A stretch of 64,000 bases of DNA, taken from the NCBI RefSeq assembly GCF_963576675.1, contig NC_088916.1, positions 15,352,501 to 15,416,500 on the forward strand, written 5' to 3'. Origin of the DNA: Euphorbia lathyris. Taxonomy: Eukaryota > Streptophyta > Magnoliopsida > Malpighiales > Euphorbiaceae. The translations under genes were made by a program, and so were the position numbers. Of the stretch, positions 43,160-54,573 are shown in pieces. The notes below the pieces were generated by a model. The model was not told the origin of the DNA, did not search any database, and saw only the letters and a list, made by a program, of their open reading frames with translations. Within the stretch, counting starts at the first letter, position 1. Every line of letters begins with the position of its first letter.

Positions 43160-46100
43160 CATTATTTTCCAGCAGAGGTCTTAGAGCAGCTTGCAGAACT
43201 TGAGATTGTAGGTGGAAGCCGTGAAGGAATTCGTAGCATACTAGTACAATTCGCTCGATTATGACCAGTATTCTCGCACCTGGTACATCTTGTTTGAATT
43301 ACCTCCTCGCCCCTTGATGGTATTCAGTTTTGACTTCTCGGACGACCCACTCTTGGTGCAGGATTTTTAGGAGGGAGCACCTTCATATGAGTCTCACAAA
43401 CCTTCCATTCAGACTAGTGACTGTTGGGCGAATTCCGCAAGTGCACGATTTCGCTTGTAGTAATAAAATATCGATCTCACAGGGAACGTATGATAATTTG
43501 ATTAGAATTTATTGTCTTTATTATATTCGTCTTCTCAAAGTTTATAGGAAAACGTTTATGGTTTGAAATGGTTTAAATTGGTTTAAATTGGTTTCTAATC
43601 CTAATTTTGGCTATAGTTAAGATTACAACATGTAGAGATTAAGTTTAGGTTAAAGTAAAATTCGAGACTTGTTTACACAAAGCAAGAAAACAACTTATAA
43701 CTTTGATAAGATTATTAAGATGTAACAATTTATCGATTAACACAATTAATAGGCTTTGAACCGTAGAAATCTCTCTGGATCGGAGCAGATTTCTACCTTA
43801 ATCAAATTGGTATTTATATCCGATAAGCCGCGCTCACGATCATATCATCCGTAAAAACTAATTCTTTCAAGTGTTCAACAAAGTTTCTTTGTAAATTTGA
43901 TTGTATGAAACGTTTTAATAAAAACACCAATTTATCATTTTGAAAATCATTTTGTCAGAACAATATCAAAATAACAACAGGAAGAATGTATTGAATTGAA
44001 AAGATATATTATTAATTGATTATAAATCGAATCAAGTTAACAGAGAAGAAGAAACATGGATAGCATTTTGACGAAATCTTGGAGTTCTGGGTTGTCAATC
44101 TTTCCCTCAAACTCCGTAGGTTTGTCAGACCCTTTTGCGCTTCAGCCGTTAGTTCCTCTCGCTAAATCTCGGAATAGAGATGGATCGTCTACTACCAGAA
44201 TGCAACTTATCTTCGAACCAAACTTGAACTCTAAACGACAACAATAATAACTACATATTGTGTCTTAAACTATTTACACAAACTTGTAACTTTATAACAA
44301 GTTTGTGTAACCAAACTATGAACTAGAACTACCAACATAATAACATTGAAATAATCAACATTGCACCACCCTAATTCTGAAACTTCTTCATCTATTTATA
44401 ATATTCCAAAAGGTATGTTTGAAGAGACGTGTCCGTTGGTGAAGAGATGCCTCTATCCGGATGAACGGATACGCTGTTTGGAATTAAAACATGTGAAAAC
44501 TGTGCAGGATCTTCGCTGTCTCAACCGAGATTATTAGAATCTCAGTCGCGACCTGGGGCTTGAGGGAGATTGCTGATGAAAACATATTTCCGGTGCTGAA
44601 GTGAGCGTGTCGCGACCGAGATATTGGGAATCTCGGTCGTGACAGGGACTTATGCTCCCGCTTCCGACTGCTTCCCAACTCCTCATATCGGTCTTCTGAT
44701 CTTGCACGTGTTTTTAGCTCGTAAATATGATTTTCCTCTCGTTTTTGCTCTGTTTTAGCTCCTATTTGGATTTTACCAAATAATTAAGTACCTTGCACAA
44801 TAGAAACAAATATAGACGTAAAAGTATTCTGAATGAATATAATTAACATGATTTTCATACAAAACTGAGGTAAATATCGATGTTATTTTAGGTATATTTT
44901 GGGCTTAACAGTGACCAAGTGGATATATGGACTCAACATATGATAATCGTACAATCTCATTTTTGTAGTAACGATGTACCCACACATATGCATTATCTAA
45001 TCGATGCATTGATGCAATTTTACATACGTGTTTGCATGGAAACTGTGACAATTGCCATTTCCTACACGTGCATGTTCCCGCCCATAAATTCACAATTCCG
45101 CCCTTTCCTCGATCGTCGATTTGAAAATTTTGATTATCGGCGGGGTTATATGAAGAACGAATTGATTTATTTACATGCTTTTGCATCTTCTTGTTATAAA
45201 ACTCGGACAAATATGTCTCTCGTTCTCCTGAAAACACATATTTCTTATGTTAGTCATATATAATAACTAGATCAACTCTTAGTACCTTACAATAGAAATA
45301 AGTACCAATATCAAACCTGCTTTTATGTGTCTCTCATGAAACCATGATTGAAGGATTGCCCTTATATACTCAACCATCAATGTGATCAGTAAACGTTTAC
45401 CTTCCCTCATTCTAGAGTTGAATGGTTCTGATATGTTTGTCGTCATAATGTTATACCGACGAGCGCAAAAGTATGCACGTGTCCATTTATCTCTTCCGGC
45501 TTCCTTTAGGTAGTTCGCCACCCCCGGGTATAGTGTACGAAGTCTGGCAAATCTTTCCTCAAAATCAGAGATCCGATAGGCTTTTGCAACTCGCCAATAC
45601 AATATGTCTAACTTTTTACCGCCTGTGAATTTAGCCTTCATATTTTGTTTTAAATGTTGAGCACAACTTTCATGTACCGCATTTGGATACACCAAATTGA
45701 CTGCATAATCAATGCTCTTATTCCTGTCTGATATTATGGCTAGATCTTCAACATCACCAATACATTCTTTTAACTTGGTGAAGAAATAAGTCCATGATTC
45801 ATTACATTCATTCACACCAATTCCGAATGCAAGTGGACAAATTTGATTATTACCATCTTTGCCAACTGCAATGTACAGTACTCCACCATATTTAATTTTA
45901 AGTGTGTTCCATCTACACATATAACAGGGCGAATATGTGCTAGAAAACCCCGGATTGAAGCACCAATAGCCATGAAGAAGAATTTAAAATGATCTTCATC
46001 ATTAGTTTCAATATGTGTCACTGTACCTGGATTAACAAACTTCAACGTCTCGCAATAGTCAGGTAACAACATATACGATTCTTCAGGTGAACCACTAGCG

Positions 46101-46750
46101 CTATCTACCGCCCAATATTTTGCTCTCCAAGCTTGCATATAGGATAGGTTAATTGAAAAATCTCTTTCAATCCCCCAAATGATGTGACTTGGCCGGTACA
46201 CTCGATTCTCCATATCTAACCTATCTCTAAGTATGATACCTGAGACTCGTTTCCCCGCTTGCCTATGATGCGGCAATAGTTGTCCACCCCTATCGCAAGT
46301 GTGACTGTCTATACTGTCAATTCTTCGTAGCATGAACATATTCGAACCTAGTATGACTCTAACTATAGCCCGCCACTTGCATGTGTCAAAATGTTTGCAT
46401 CAAACCTCAAACAACGACTTGGTTGATTTGTGCACCTTCCATTCGCACATATTATCAATTGCATATCTCCCAAGTACATCTTACAGTTCTCGTTTGCTTT
46501 TGAAAATATCGTGCACCTTCAAACCACCCTCCCCTGAAGATCTTGTAATATTCATCAGAATAGCCGGTTCCTCTAGTACATGTGGAACATACCGAAATGG
46601 ATCCGTTATCCTTCTCCTTCTGGCTTCCTCATCAATCTCATTCAAACTTAGTTGAATATTATCAATCGATGGATCTGAAACAGATTTACCGCGATCACGA
46701 TCATCATATAAATGATCGCCATTATCATATCCATGATCATCATTATCATA
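43145..46750 (-). pseudogene. MULE transposase gene, interrupted by a solo LTR
   Basis: Minus-strand coding order: an N-terminal MuDR-type region with CKHFDTCKWRAIVRVILGSN (about 46400-46330) and SHTCDRGGQ; the MULE transposase domain with first Asp in VICVDGTHLK (about 45900) and second in AIISDRNKSIDYAV (about 45740), then ESCAQHLKQNMKAK; and a SWIM zinc finger CTCRKWQLSQFPCKHVC (about 45070-45020). An 89-bp GT-AG intron lies at 45228-45316. The C-terminal part resumes beyond the solo LTR at about 43421-43145 and includes a zinc knuckle CTRCENTGHNRANC. Lesions: stops at 46481 and 46400, a frame change near 45890, and the LTR insertion at 43422. The domain content is that of an autonomous MULE, but this copy should be inactive. 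Confidence 0.85.
43422..44910 (-). mobile_element. Solo LTR (Tat/Ogre-like gypsy) inside the MULE transposase
   Basis: It is a 1489-bp insert beginning TGTTGGGCGAATTCCGC and ending TTGGGCTTAACA, with an exact 5-bp duplication GTGAC (43417-43421 and 44911-44915). On the minus strand its end reads GTTCCCTGTGAGATCGATAT and later GTGCACTTGCGGAATTCG, similar to the end of the solo LTR at 16523-16600. There is no internal region. Small open frames within it are not genes. Confidence 0.88.
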
Positions 46751-46751
46751 T

Positions 46752-46830
46752 GTTAGTTTTGGAAATTTTTTTGAAAGGAGCTAGAAATGTAAACTAACCC
46801 TCTAAAAGGGGCTAGTTTAGTAATTATCCC
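46752..46830 (-). repeat. Right terminal inverted repeat of the MULE
   Basis: On the reverse strand it begins GGGATAATTACTAAACTAGC. The perfect TTAACTCTA duplication follows at 46831-46839. Confidence 0.92.
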
Positions 46831-46919
46831 TTAACTCTAACGTATGGAAATATATAATTTTATTCTAGCGTTGTTAAACAAGTTCAATTTTACTCTTACA
46901 CAATAAAATTTGAACTATA

Positions 46920-48270
46920 AGGTGTTGTTTGATAAAACTGAAAATTAAGTGCTGGAAAAATAAGTACTGAATTTTAAGTGCTGAATATTATAAGTTCTGA
47001 AAATATATATTTTTTTTGTTATAATGGAGGAGCTAATCCCAAGAAAACACTAAAAACAGACCACCATTAAAGACGGATCATTCTGGGAAGCCCAAACCCA
47101 CAAAAATCATAAAAAAGAATGTCCTGGATGCTTGCAGGAGACGCATCACACTCGTGAAATATTAGTTGATAATGTTAAACTTAAAATGTTAAGTTAAATA
47201 TTTTGACTTACCAAAATAAGTGCTTTTTAACTTAATTTATTAATTTAAGTGGTGGATGAATAATTATTATCAAACGCACTTAAATTAAAGGGTAAATTCA
47301 AAAAAAAAAAAACTCTGTGGTTTCATGTAGTTCCAAAAAAATCATTGTGGTTTGTTTTTACAAAAAAAACCCTTGTGGTTTACGCCGTCACCCGAAAAAC
47401 GGAAAATGGCTTAACGGTGTTAAAAGTGCTGATGTGGCAAGGGGTAAAGTTGGAAAATCGAATTTTTTTTATTTTTTTTTTCCATCTCTCTCTCCTCCTT
47501 CTTCTTCTTCCTCTTCCTCCTTCTTCCTCCTCTTTCTCCTCCTCTTCTTCCTTCTTCTTCTCTCCTTCTTCCTTCTTCTTATTCTTCTCTCCTTCTTCTT
47601 CTTCTTCCTCCTTCTTCTTCTTCCTTCTTCTTCTTCTTCTCTCCTCCTTCTTTTTCTTCCTTCTTCTTCTTCTTCTTCTTCTTCTTCCTTCTTCTTCTTC
47701 TTCTTCTCCTTCCTCCTTCTTCTTCTTCTTCCTTCTTTTTTTTCCCTTTTTTAAGTTTCGGAAATCTGGAAAATTTCCGGAAATCTGGAAATTTCCAGAT
47801 TTCTGGAAATTTTCTGATTTCCGGAGTATGGAAATTAAAAAAAAAAAGAATGAAAAAAAAAGAAGAAGAAGGAGAGAAGAGAGGAAGAAGAAGAAGAAGA
47901 AGAAGGAGAAGGAGGTGGAAGAAGAAGAAGAAGAAGAAGAAGAAGAAGAAGAAGGAGGAGGAGGAGGAGGAGGAAGAAAGAAGAAGAAGAAGGAGGAGAG
48001 AGAGGGAAAAAAATAAAAAAATAAAAAAATTCGATTTTCCAATTGTACCCCTATGCCACGTCAGCTTTTTTAACACCGTTAAGATATTTTCCATTTTTCG
48101 GATAACGGCGTAAACCACAGGGTTTTTTTTTTTATAAAAACAAACCACAAGGGTTTTTTTGAAACTACATGAAACCACAGGGTTTTTTTTAGAATTTACC
48201 ATAAATTAAATAAGTGCTTAATATTTTAATTTAAATAATTAAGTGGTTTATCAAACAAGTGATTTGATAG
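46920..48270. mobile_element. Probable older MITE hosting the hairpin MITE
   Basis: The left arm ggtgttgtttgataaaactg and, on the reverse strand from about 48265, cacttgtttgataaaccact are similar inverted ends, with aagtgct-rich sequence inside each. The hairpin element 47290-48201 lies between them. I could not settle the target duplication, so limits are approximate. Confidence 0.45.
47290..48201. mobile_element. Hairpin MITE with polypyrimidine and polypurine arms (MULE-type target duplication)
   Basis: This 912-bp element is flanked by an exact 9-bp duplication TAAATTAAA (47281-47289 and 48202-48210). Its ends (GGGTAAATTC and, reversed, TGGTAAATTC) extend into inverted arms of about 180 bp that include TGTGGTTTACGCCGT and TTAACGGTGTTAAAA. 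Inside are a (CTT)n-rich arm (about 47480-47745) and a (GAA)n-rich arm (about 47840-48010) around a small palindromic centre built of ggaaatttccagatttctgg-like words. Nearly the whole element can fold into one hairpin. Long open frames here are Ser/Phe or Glu/Arg low complexity and are not genes. Confidence 0.88.
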
Positions 48271-49283
48271 TTATTCGACTATTGCATCAGATCTTCCAAA
48301 TAAGTTTGTCGATAAAAATAAAACACTCATGTGTATTTGGACTATTTGGACGGATTGTTATACCTGTTTTAATAGCGTAGTAAGCATTTTACACAGTTTT
48401 TTGTAATTAGTGCGTATGTTATTTTGACGTGTTGTTTATATATGTTTTAATAACAATAAACATTTTATGGAGTTTTGGTGATTAACTTGTATCTTGCAGA
48501 ATTAAATATTATCATTTCGGTAGGTTATTTATAACTATGTAAGTAACAGAATAAATGTTTTAGACATAATTGATGTTTGCAGAATCTGCTGAGATAATTA
48601 AATAGTGAGTTAAATAACAGTCAAATCATTCAGTTCAAATTTTTATTGTGTAGAGGTAAAATTGAATTTGCTTGACAACGATAGGGGTTTATGTTATGAG
48701 TGAATCTACACTTTCCCAAAAATATAAGTGGTAAATTTAAACCTTATCCCTAGATTTCTAGCACATGTAGTTTTGATTAGAGAGATTTTTATCCTGAGGT
48801 CATGGTTAAGCCAACCCATTACGCTATTTCTATCTCCATTTTCTATCTTCCAAACAGCAAATCTTATTTTTCCTTCAACCCACTACACCATTTACTACAC
48901 TAACCATTTACTACACTAAAAAATATTCTCTACTTTATTTCACTCTACATAACACTTTTACTAATATTTTATTCTTTTTACATAATAAACACAATAAATA
49001 AACAAATAAATATATTTATATAATATTAGAATATTGGTTTCCACCAATTTGGTGGAAACCAAAATCAACCAAATTTGGTTGATTTCTAATCTCTACACCA
49101 TTTGGGTATAGAGACAACCACCACTAAAATAGTATTTCCAACCCTCATTTGATGGGGGTTGGAGATGTTCTTAGACACCTTCAACGGAATAAATATGATC
49201 ATGTTTTTGAAAGAGTTGTATTTCTCTATGATTAAATTGGGATTTACAAGCTGTATTTAAAGAGATTGTACAGATGAGGTAGC
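48271..49283. other. AT-rich intergenic DNA
   Basis: No gene is recognised. A stretch at about 48790-49170 has a MITE-like look: the right end gggggttggagatgttctta is a phrase common at ends of plant miniature elements, and accactacaccattta occurs repeatedly. I could not find paired inverted ends. Confidence 0.4.
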
Positions 49284-52200
49284 TGTTGGAGTTTAGTGTT
49301 CTAAAGACAATTGTTTTAGGATATTAATGAATAAATTGTTTATTTGATCATTTGTTTAATCAGATATATAGCATTAAAATGTAACTATATATAAAGGCAC
49401 AAATCTTTCATAAAGAAAGTAACCCTAAGTTTATTTAAGTAGTTATAAAGTGTTGATACAAGCATGAAGTGAGACTGTACTTTATAATAGAACCAATAGA
49501 CTTAAATTAAACCCAAGTCAAGTAATATGTTATAGGGGTTGACATATTACTGTTGAGACTTGCATGTAATAGTGTTTTCTGTCGAGACAGAAAGCTGATC
49601 TCACAAGCTTTAGATATTCAGATATCTAGACAGTTACATGGATCCGGTGAAGGAGTTCATTAGGATTGGGACCCATCTTGAGATAACAGAATGGATTGAT
49701 TTATCTAATGTGTCAACTGTTCATCTCATTGGTATTAGTAGGTATAACTAATCCTCAGACTCAAACATTCGTTAATTAGTGATTCTGGATTATGGAGTCT
49801 GATAGTTTGATTCTGTGCGAGCACGATCCAATAGGTGAGAGCCTAGGGTGTGTGAGAGCAGGGTTGGGTATCACACAAAGTAATTGCAAAAGAGTTAATG
49901 TCAGATTGAGCATTCGTCACTCCCGATAAGTGGGAGATATATCTAAATGGCCGCTTGTGGTGAATTAACTAAAATCCTTGCAAGGTGATACAGTTAAGAG
50001 TAGAAATGAACATTTCACTTAACTTATCTTTTCAGAGTGAATTCAACCTGTACAAGTAAAACCAGACTCTTCGTTATATGTAACCTTGACACATTCCATG
50101 GTTATAATGAATTGACCGACAGGATATAGTTGATGAAGGATCGTACTATATATATATGTATATTTAATTTTAAAAAAATTAAATCAGCAGCGTTTTCGGG
50201 GTCGCTACCGCGAGGCAGCCATCCCGCGCCGCTGCGTCTAGTTGATGCCATGCGGCAGCAACCAGCTGCAGCGTGATGCTGCTGCCGCTGCCGCTGAGGC
50301 AGCAGCGCCGCGCGTATGCTGCTGCCCTATGGCAGCAGCTGTTACGGTGGTATCGTTTTGAAAGAGTTTTAAAACATACCCGTTTTAAATATATATATAT
50401 GTGTTTCAGAATATAGTAGTTTGTTTTGATTATCAAAACCAATTTATTTAAAAGTTTGTTTTACATAAATATTTGATATAAGTAATTCAAATCATTAAAT
50501 GAATTGTACGAATTAATTAGGGTATGCATAATTAAAATTGGATGTGAATTAATTTAAGTTGTTAATTTGATTAACTCAAATATTACATAAATAGTTTATG
50601 TAATCAACCAATTAAATTTAGTTTAATTGAGTCTATGCATGTTTGGCGTTATGGACATATTAGACCCTCTATAATCATTATTTAGTCTTTTGGTATTTTA
50701 AATAGGACCTGCGTGTCATGCCTTCTCTTACTCTCTATTGTATTTCTCTCCTCATCCAAATCCCTTCAAGAAAATTGAAGTTTCTTAGAAATTGAATATT
50801 GTTGTAATTCAAGGCGCCAAGGAGAAGACAGATGACCTAAAGAGAAATATGTAATAGTTAGTATTTCCCTAGGGTGACCCTTTATTCCGTTTCTGGCTCA
50901 ACGGAATAAACTTAGAGATATGTCCATAATTGTCAATGTTGAATGTATGAATGTTTGATATGTGCTAAAGAAAATCAAGACTAGGTTAGATTATGAGACT
51001 TAAATAAAATCCCTCACTAATCAAAAGTTAAGTAAATAAGCAAGTTATTAAAATCGGTTGCCCCTCCCTAATATTATAATTTAGTCGGCAGTACTGGGGG
51101 CCTTTGGGTTGTTGAGTAAACTCAAGCTCGGGGTCTTATGGTAACACCTGAATTATCGAAAAATTGTTTTTCATGAATATAGGGTAATGCTTAAATTAGG
51201 ATAGAATAATTGGATGAGTAAACTCATGTTGTTCTAACCTAATGGGCAATATGGTTGGGATTGATAGACGACACATATCAGTTACTAATGTGGTTAGTAA
51301 CCCAACAACCTAGAAATCACATGTTTTGATGTGATTGATTACATGAATCTACCTAATGAATGAAACTAGCTTGTTGAGTAAACTCAAGGTGAAATTTCAG
51401 GAGTTAGGATTCTAGCTCACTAAAGGAATTGTGAATATCCTTCGAATTAATATAGAGGGTTATTAATTTGGTAAAATAGTGGGAGCAATTTAAAAACATA
51501 AAAGTCCAACGTATTTAAATTGTAAGTGAATTAAACAAATGAATAACATCCGTCACTTTTCTCACTCTCAGGTTAATTTTCTCAAATCGTACTCTAAAAA
51601 CAATCATGTCGAAAACCGATCTAAGAAATATCCTTACCGATAACAAGTTGAATGGTTCAAACTTCGCTGACTGGTTTCGTAACCTCAAAATTGTTTTGAA
51701 GTTCGAAAAAATAGGGTATGTGCTAGATACATCGATACCAGTTCTTCCGGCCGATGATGCACCCATTGAAGAGATTGATGCCTATCAGAAGCATAAATCC
51801 GATGATGAACACGCCGGGTGCATCATACTTGCATCGATGACACTAAATCTGCAAAGGCAATATGAGGAGATGGATGCCTATTCTATTGTCATGCACTTGA
51901 AAGAGCTGTTCGGGAAACAGACTCATTGTGAACGTTTTGAGATATCAAAACTGTTGTTTCGCTGCAGGATGCAAGAGGGCACATCGGTTATGACACATTG
52001 TGTCAAGATGATTGGCTATATCACCAAACTTTCTAGTATTGGCTTCGCGATGGATCATGAACTAAGTGTCGACTTACTTCTTACATCCCTCCCAGAAAGT
52101 TATTCACAGTTCACCATGAACTACCAAATGAATGACTTACATACCTCTCTTGAAGAGCTTGCCAATATGCTCAAGACTGTTGAGCCCAACCTGAAGAAAG

Positions 52201-52500
52201 ATAAGGTGGTACTTGCTCTTATGATTGAGGGATCAAAGAAGAGGAAGGGGAATTTTCTCAATCCGAAATATCCTAAGAAGAACAAGAGAGGCAAGCCAGC
52301 CCAGGCCAAAGGAAAGCAAGTCAAGAAGCCCAAAGGGGAATGCCACTTCTGTGGTAAAGATGGGCATTGGAGGAGAAATTGCAAGGAGTGCCTAGCTTCT
52401 CTCAAGAAGGGAAAGGACGGTGCTCGAACTTCTGGTATGTTCTATATTGAAATTAACTCAATTTCGTAGTCTGAATCTTGGGTATTAGATACCGGGTGTG
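49284..52500 (+). mobile_element. 5' part of a plus-strand Ty1/copia element, cut by another LTR element
   Basis: It appears to start with an LTR at TGTTGGAGTTTAGTG (49284). One candidate LTR end is CCAACA at 51302-51307, but no primer site follows it closely, so the LTR end is uncertain. The gag ORF (51606-52469) and the first codons of protease follow (LDTGC, about 52482-52499). Exactly there the Sirevirus-like LTR at 52501 begins. The rest of pol is not in the window. The LTR-like part contains a GC-rich GCAGCAG block at 50185-50345. Confidence 0.75.
51606..52469 (+). CDS. Gag of the plus-strand copia
   Basis: A 287-codon frame. It has a UBN2-type capsid region (NKLNGSNFADWFRNLKIVLK near residue 14, LPESYSQFTMNY near residue 160), a basic lysine-rich stretch (about 205-245) and a zinc knuckle CHFCGKDGHWRRNC (about residue 250). 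The TAG at 52467 is in frame with the protease start (SWVLDTGC) that follows, so it may be a point mutation in what was one gag-pol frame. TNT1-94-like copia elements of plants have this gag type. Confidence 0.85.
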   Translation: MSKTDLRNILTDNKLNGSNFADWFRNLKIVLKFEKIGYVLDTSIPVLPADDAPIEEIDAYQKHKSDDEHAGCIILASMTLNLQRQYEEMDAYSIVMHLKELFGKQTHCERFEISKLLFRCRMQEGTSVMTHCVKMIGYITKLSSIGFAMDHELSVDLLLTSLPESYSQFTMNYQMNDLHTSLEELANMLKTVEPNLKKDKVVLALMIEGSKKRKGNFLNPKYPKKNKRGKPAQAKGKQVKKPKGECHFCGKDGHWRRNCKECLASLKKGKDGARTSGMFYIEINSIS

Positions 52501-53982
52501 TGTTGGTCCCGTATGATTAGTTCCAAGGGGGGGTTAGGAACTAATATAACTTTTTCGTTTTAATTATGGTGACTTAATATAATTCTTTGAGTTTTACAAC
52601 TCAGCTTTGGTCAGCACGACCAAGTGAGGCGTAAGACAGTTTTAGTCAGATACTGACTAGAGCTGTTTTACTTGCGAGTTGGGAAATGATACTTTTGTGG
52701 TCAGCTTCCAACTCAGTACTCTAATTTACTCAGTGTTAGCTTAAACGATTTATATACTGAGTAAATATAACAAGCAACACATACAAATATATATTGATAG
52801 AGAGTTAGAAATTACTCAGCACGACTTATCCTGGTTCGGCCTCTCCACCTACGTCCAGTCCCCAGAATCCCTCCAGGCTTTTTAAATCCAATACTGAGCT
52901 CTTTAAAGGTAGAGCACAAACCGTTTACAAGGCAGTTGAATATGCAAGAGTACCGTCCTCTATTCGTCTACTCAACTCCTACTAAGTGCTATAACCGAAC
53001 ACCTAGATTTCTCTACCACTAAGTACTTAAAACCGAGTACTCAGCACAGCTCTCTCAATTTTACAATTGATACAAAATTGTTCTTTTTCACACAAAGAAC
53101 ACTTTAGATGATTACAAAAATCACTCTAGCTTTTACACAGAAATGGAAATTTGGTGTAAGATCTTTTTCTTGTTTTGATGTGCTTTTGTATGTATGCTAT
53201 CTCTTGTATTTCGGCAAAGGATCCAAGAAGTGTACTTGTCCTTTTATAGTTGAGGTATGAAGCAGAAATGATTTGAATCCGGAATTATCCATTGGATTCA
53301 AACGGCTTTTTCTTTGCGACATGTTCTGGTCAGCTTCAGATTTGTAGGCCAATCTTGTCGTCTGAATTTTGCAGGCGCAGGCTTGTCTTCTTCTTGTAGG
53401 TTTGTCTTTTTGTACAGGTTTCATCTTTTAGCTACCGGACAGTTGACCCATGCATCTCGAAATTAACTTTTTGCGTAATTCCAAGGTTTCTATTATTGGT
53501 GCAGACAGTTATCGGATCTTGTCTTTTAGCAAACGGATCATTGGTGCTGTCCTTAAAATCATTCAGCATGACTTTGATAGCCGTTGTCTTTGATTGTTGC
53601 CAATTCCGATACTGAATTATCTTTCACTCAGCTTCCACGGTCAGCTTCATTCTGCAAGATATAGTTCCGAAGAAGACTTCTCTTCTTTTATGCTGAGTTG
53701 CTCTTTACTCAGCCTTTTTGATCAGCTTCATTTGTAAGCTTCGGTTCTGAAGAGGACTTTCCTTCTTTCATACCGAGTCATTCTTTACTCAGCACGTGCT
53801 ATGTTATCATGCTGACTGTGTTCTGTCAAACTTGATTCATGTTCTTATAAATATTTTTATACTCAACATTGAACAAACGCATTAGTACAATTAAATCAAA
53901 GCACTTAATTTAATTGTCTTAATCATGGATTAACTTAAATAATTTTGTCAAATCAAAATCATGTTGGAAAGGTGTTTCAACA
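52501..53982 (-). repeat. 3' LTR of the second Sirevirus-like element
   Basis: It starts TGTTGGTCCC and ends GTTTCAACA, the same ends as the LTR at 3905. It shares tagttccaagggggggttag, aaaggtagagc and aacattgaacaaac with it. The polypurine tract (minus: AAAATGGGGGAGTT) follows at 53983. Confidence 0.88.
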
Positions 53983-54573
53983 AACTCCCCCATTTTAATG
54001 TTGGCAAAATTTTTTAATTATGGAACTCAGTTTTGAAATTCCCCATGATTGGATTGTTTTTCGTTCTTCTGAAATTACTCCCCCGTAAGGGTTGCATCTA
54101 TTTAACTTAATTTAACTCTAAACCTTCCAAGATTTAATTGAGAAAAATCAAAACATGCTTGTACTGACTAAGTTCAATTCTAGACCTTCTAAGATCTAAT
54201 TCAGATGAGCCTAGGTCAGCTTTCAGAAGAGGTCAATATGTTGGAACATGTGTTTACTCAGTTTGATACACGGTCAGTTTTAGGTATCAGAGAGAGAGAG
54301 AGATTATATTTATGAATTCATATATCAGAGCAAAGTGTATTCATTGTATCAGAGTAAATGTGTGTTGAGCATTTTTCTCATGCATGTTCCCTTTTAATTT
54401 TAGTGTGTTTGTTCTTTTTAAGACAGTTCAGCATGTAACACATTTAAGTAAGCATCATATGTAGATAAGTCAGTTTAAGTAAAAAGGATGCTTAATATAG
54501 ATGGTCAGCAAGATAGAATACGCTAGATAAAAAAATTACAAGTCAAGATCTAAACTTAGCAAATCTAGCCAAA

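Larger units (their letters stand above)
37786..46830. mobile_element. Mutator-like element with transposase and Ulp1-like gene (Kaonashi/CUMULE type)
   Basis: Terminal inverted repeats at 37786-37862 and 46752-46830 (about 78 bp, about five differences) are flanked by an exact 9-bp duplication TTAACTCTA (37777-37785 and 46831-46839), the hallmark of Mutator-type transposition. Two genes converge: a DUF1985/Ulp1-protease gene (plus, about 38555-42505) and a MULE transposase (minus, about 46750-43145). Their 3' ends are separated by palindromic and 66-bp repeats. Plant MULEs carrying Ulp1-like genes are known (Kaonashi in Arabidopsis, CUMULE in melon). A 1.49-kb solo LTR sits inside the transposase. 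The retained 9-bp duplication suggests moderate age, but both genes have lesions. Confidence 0.93.

Noticed and set aside
44056..44247. 63-codon frame
   Set aside because: Lies inside a solo LTR with no support.
47317..48202. Several long open frames (145-223 codons)
   Set aside because: They are translations of CTT/GAA microsatellite arms in a MITE: runs of Ser/Leu/Phe or Glu/Arg/Lys on both strands.
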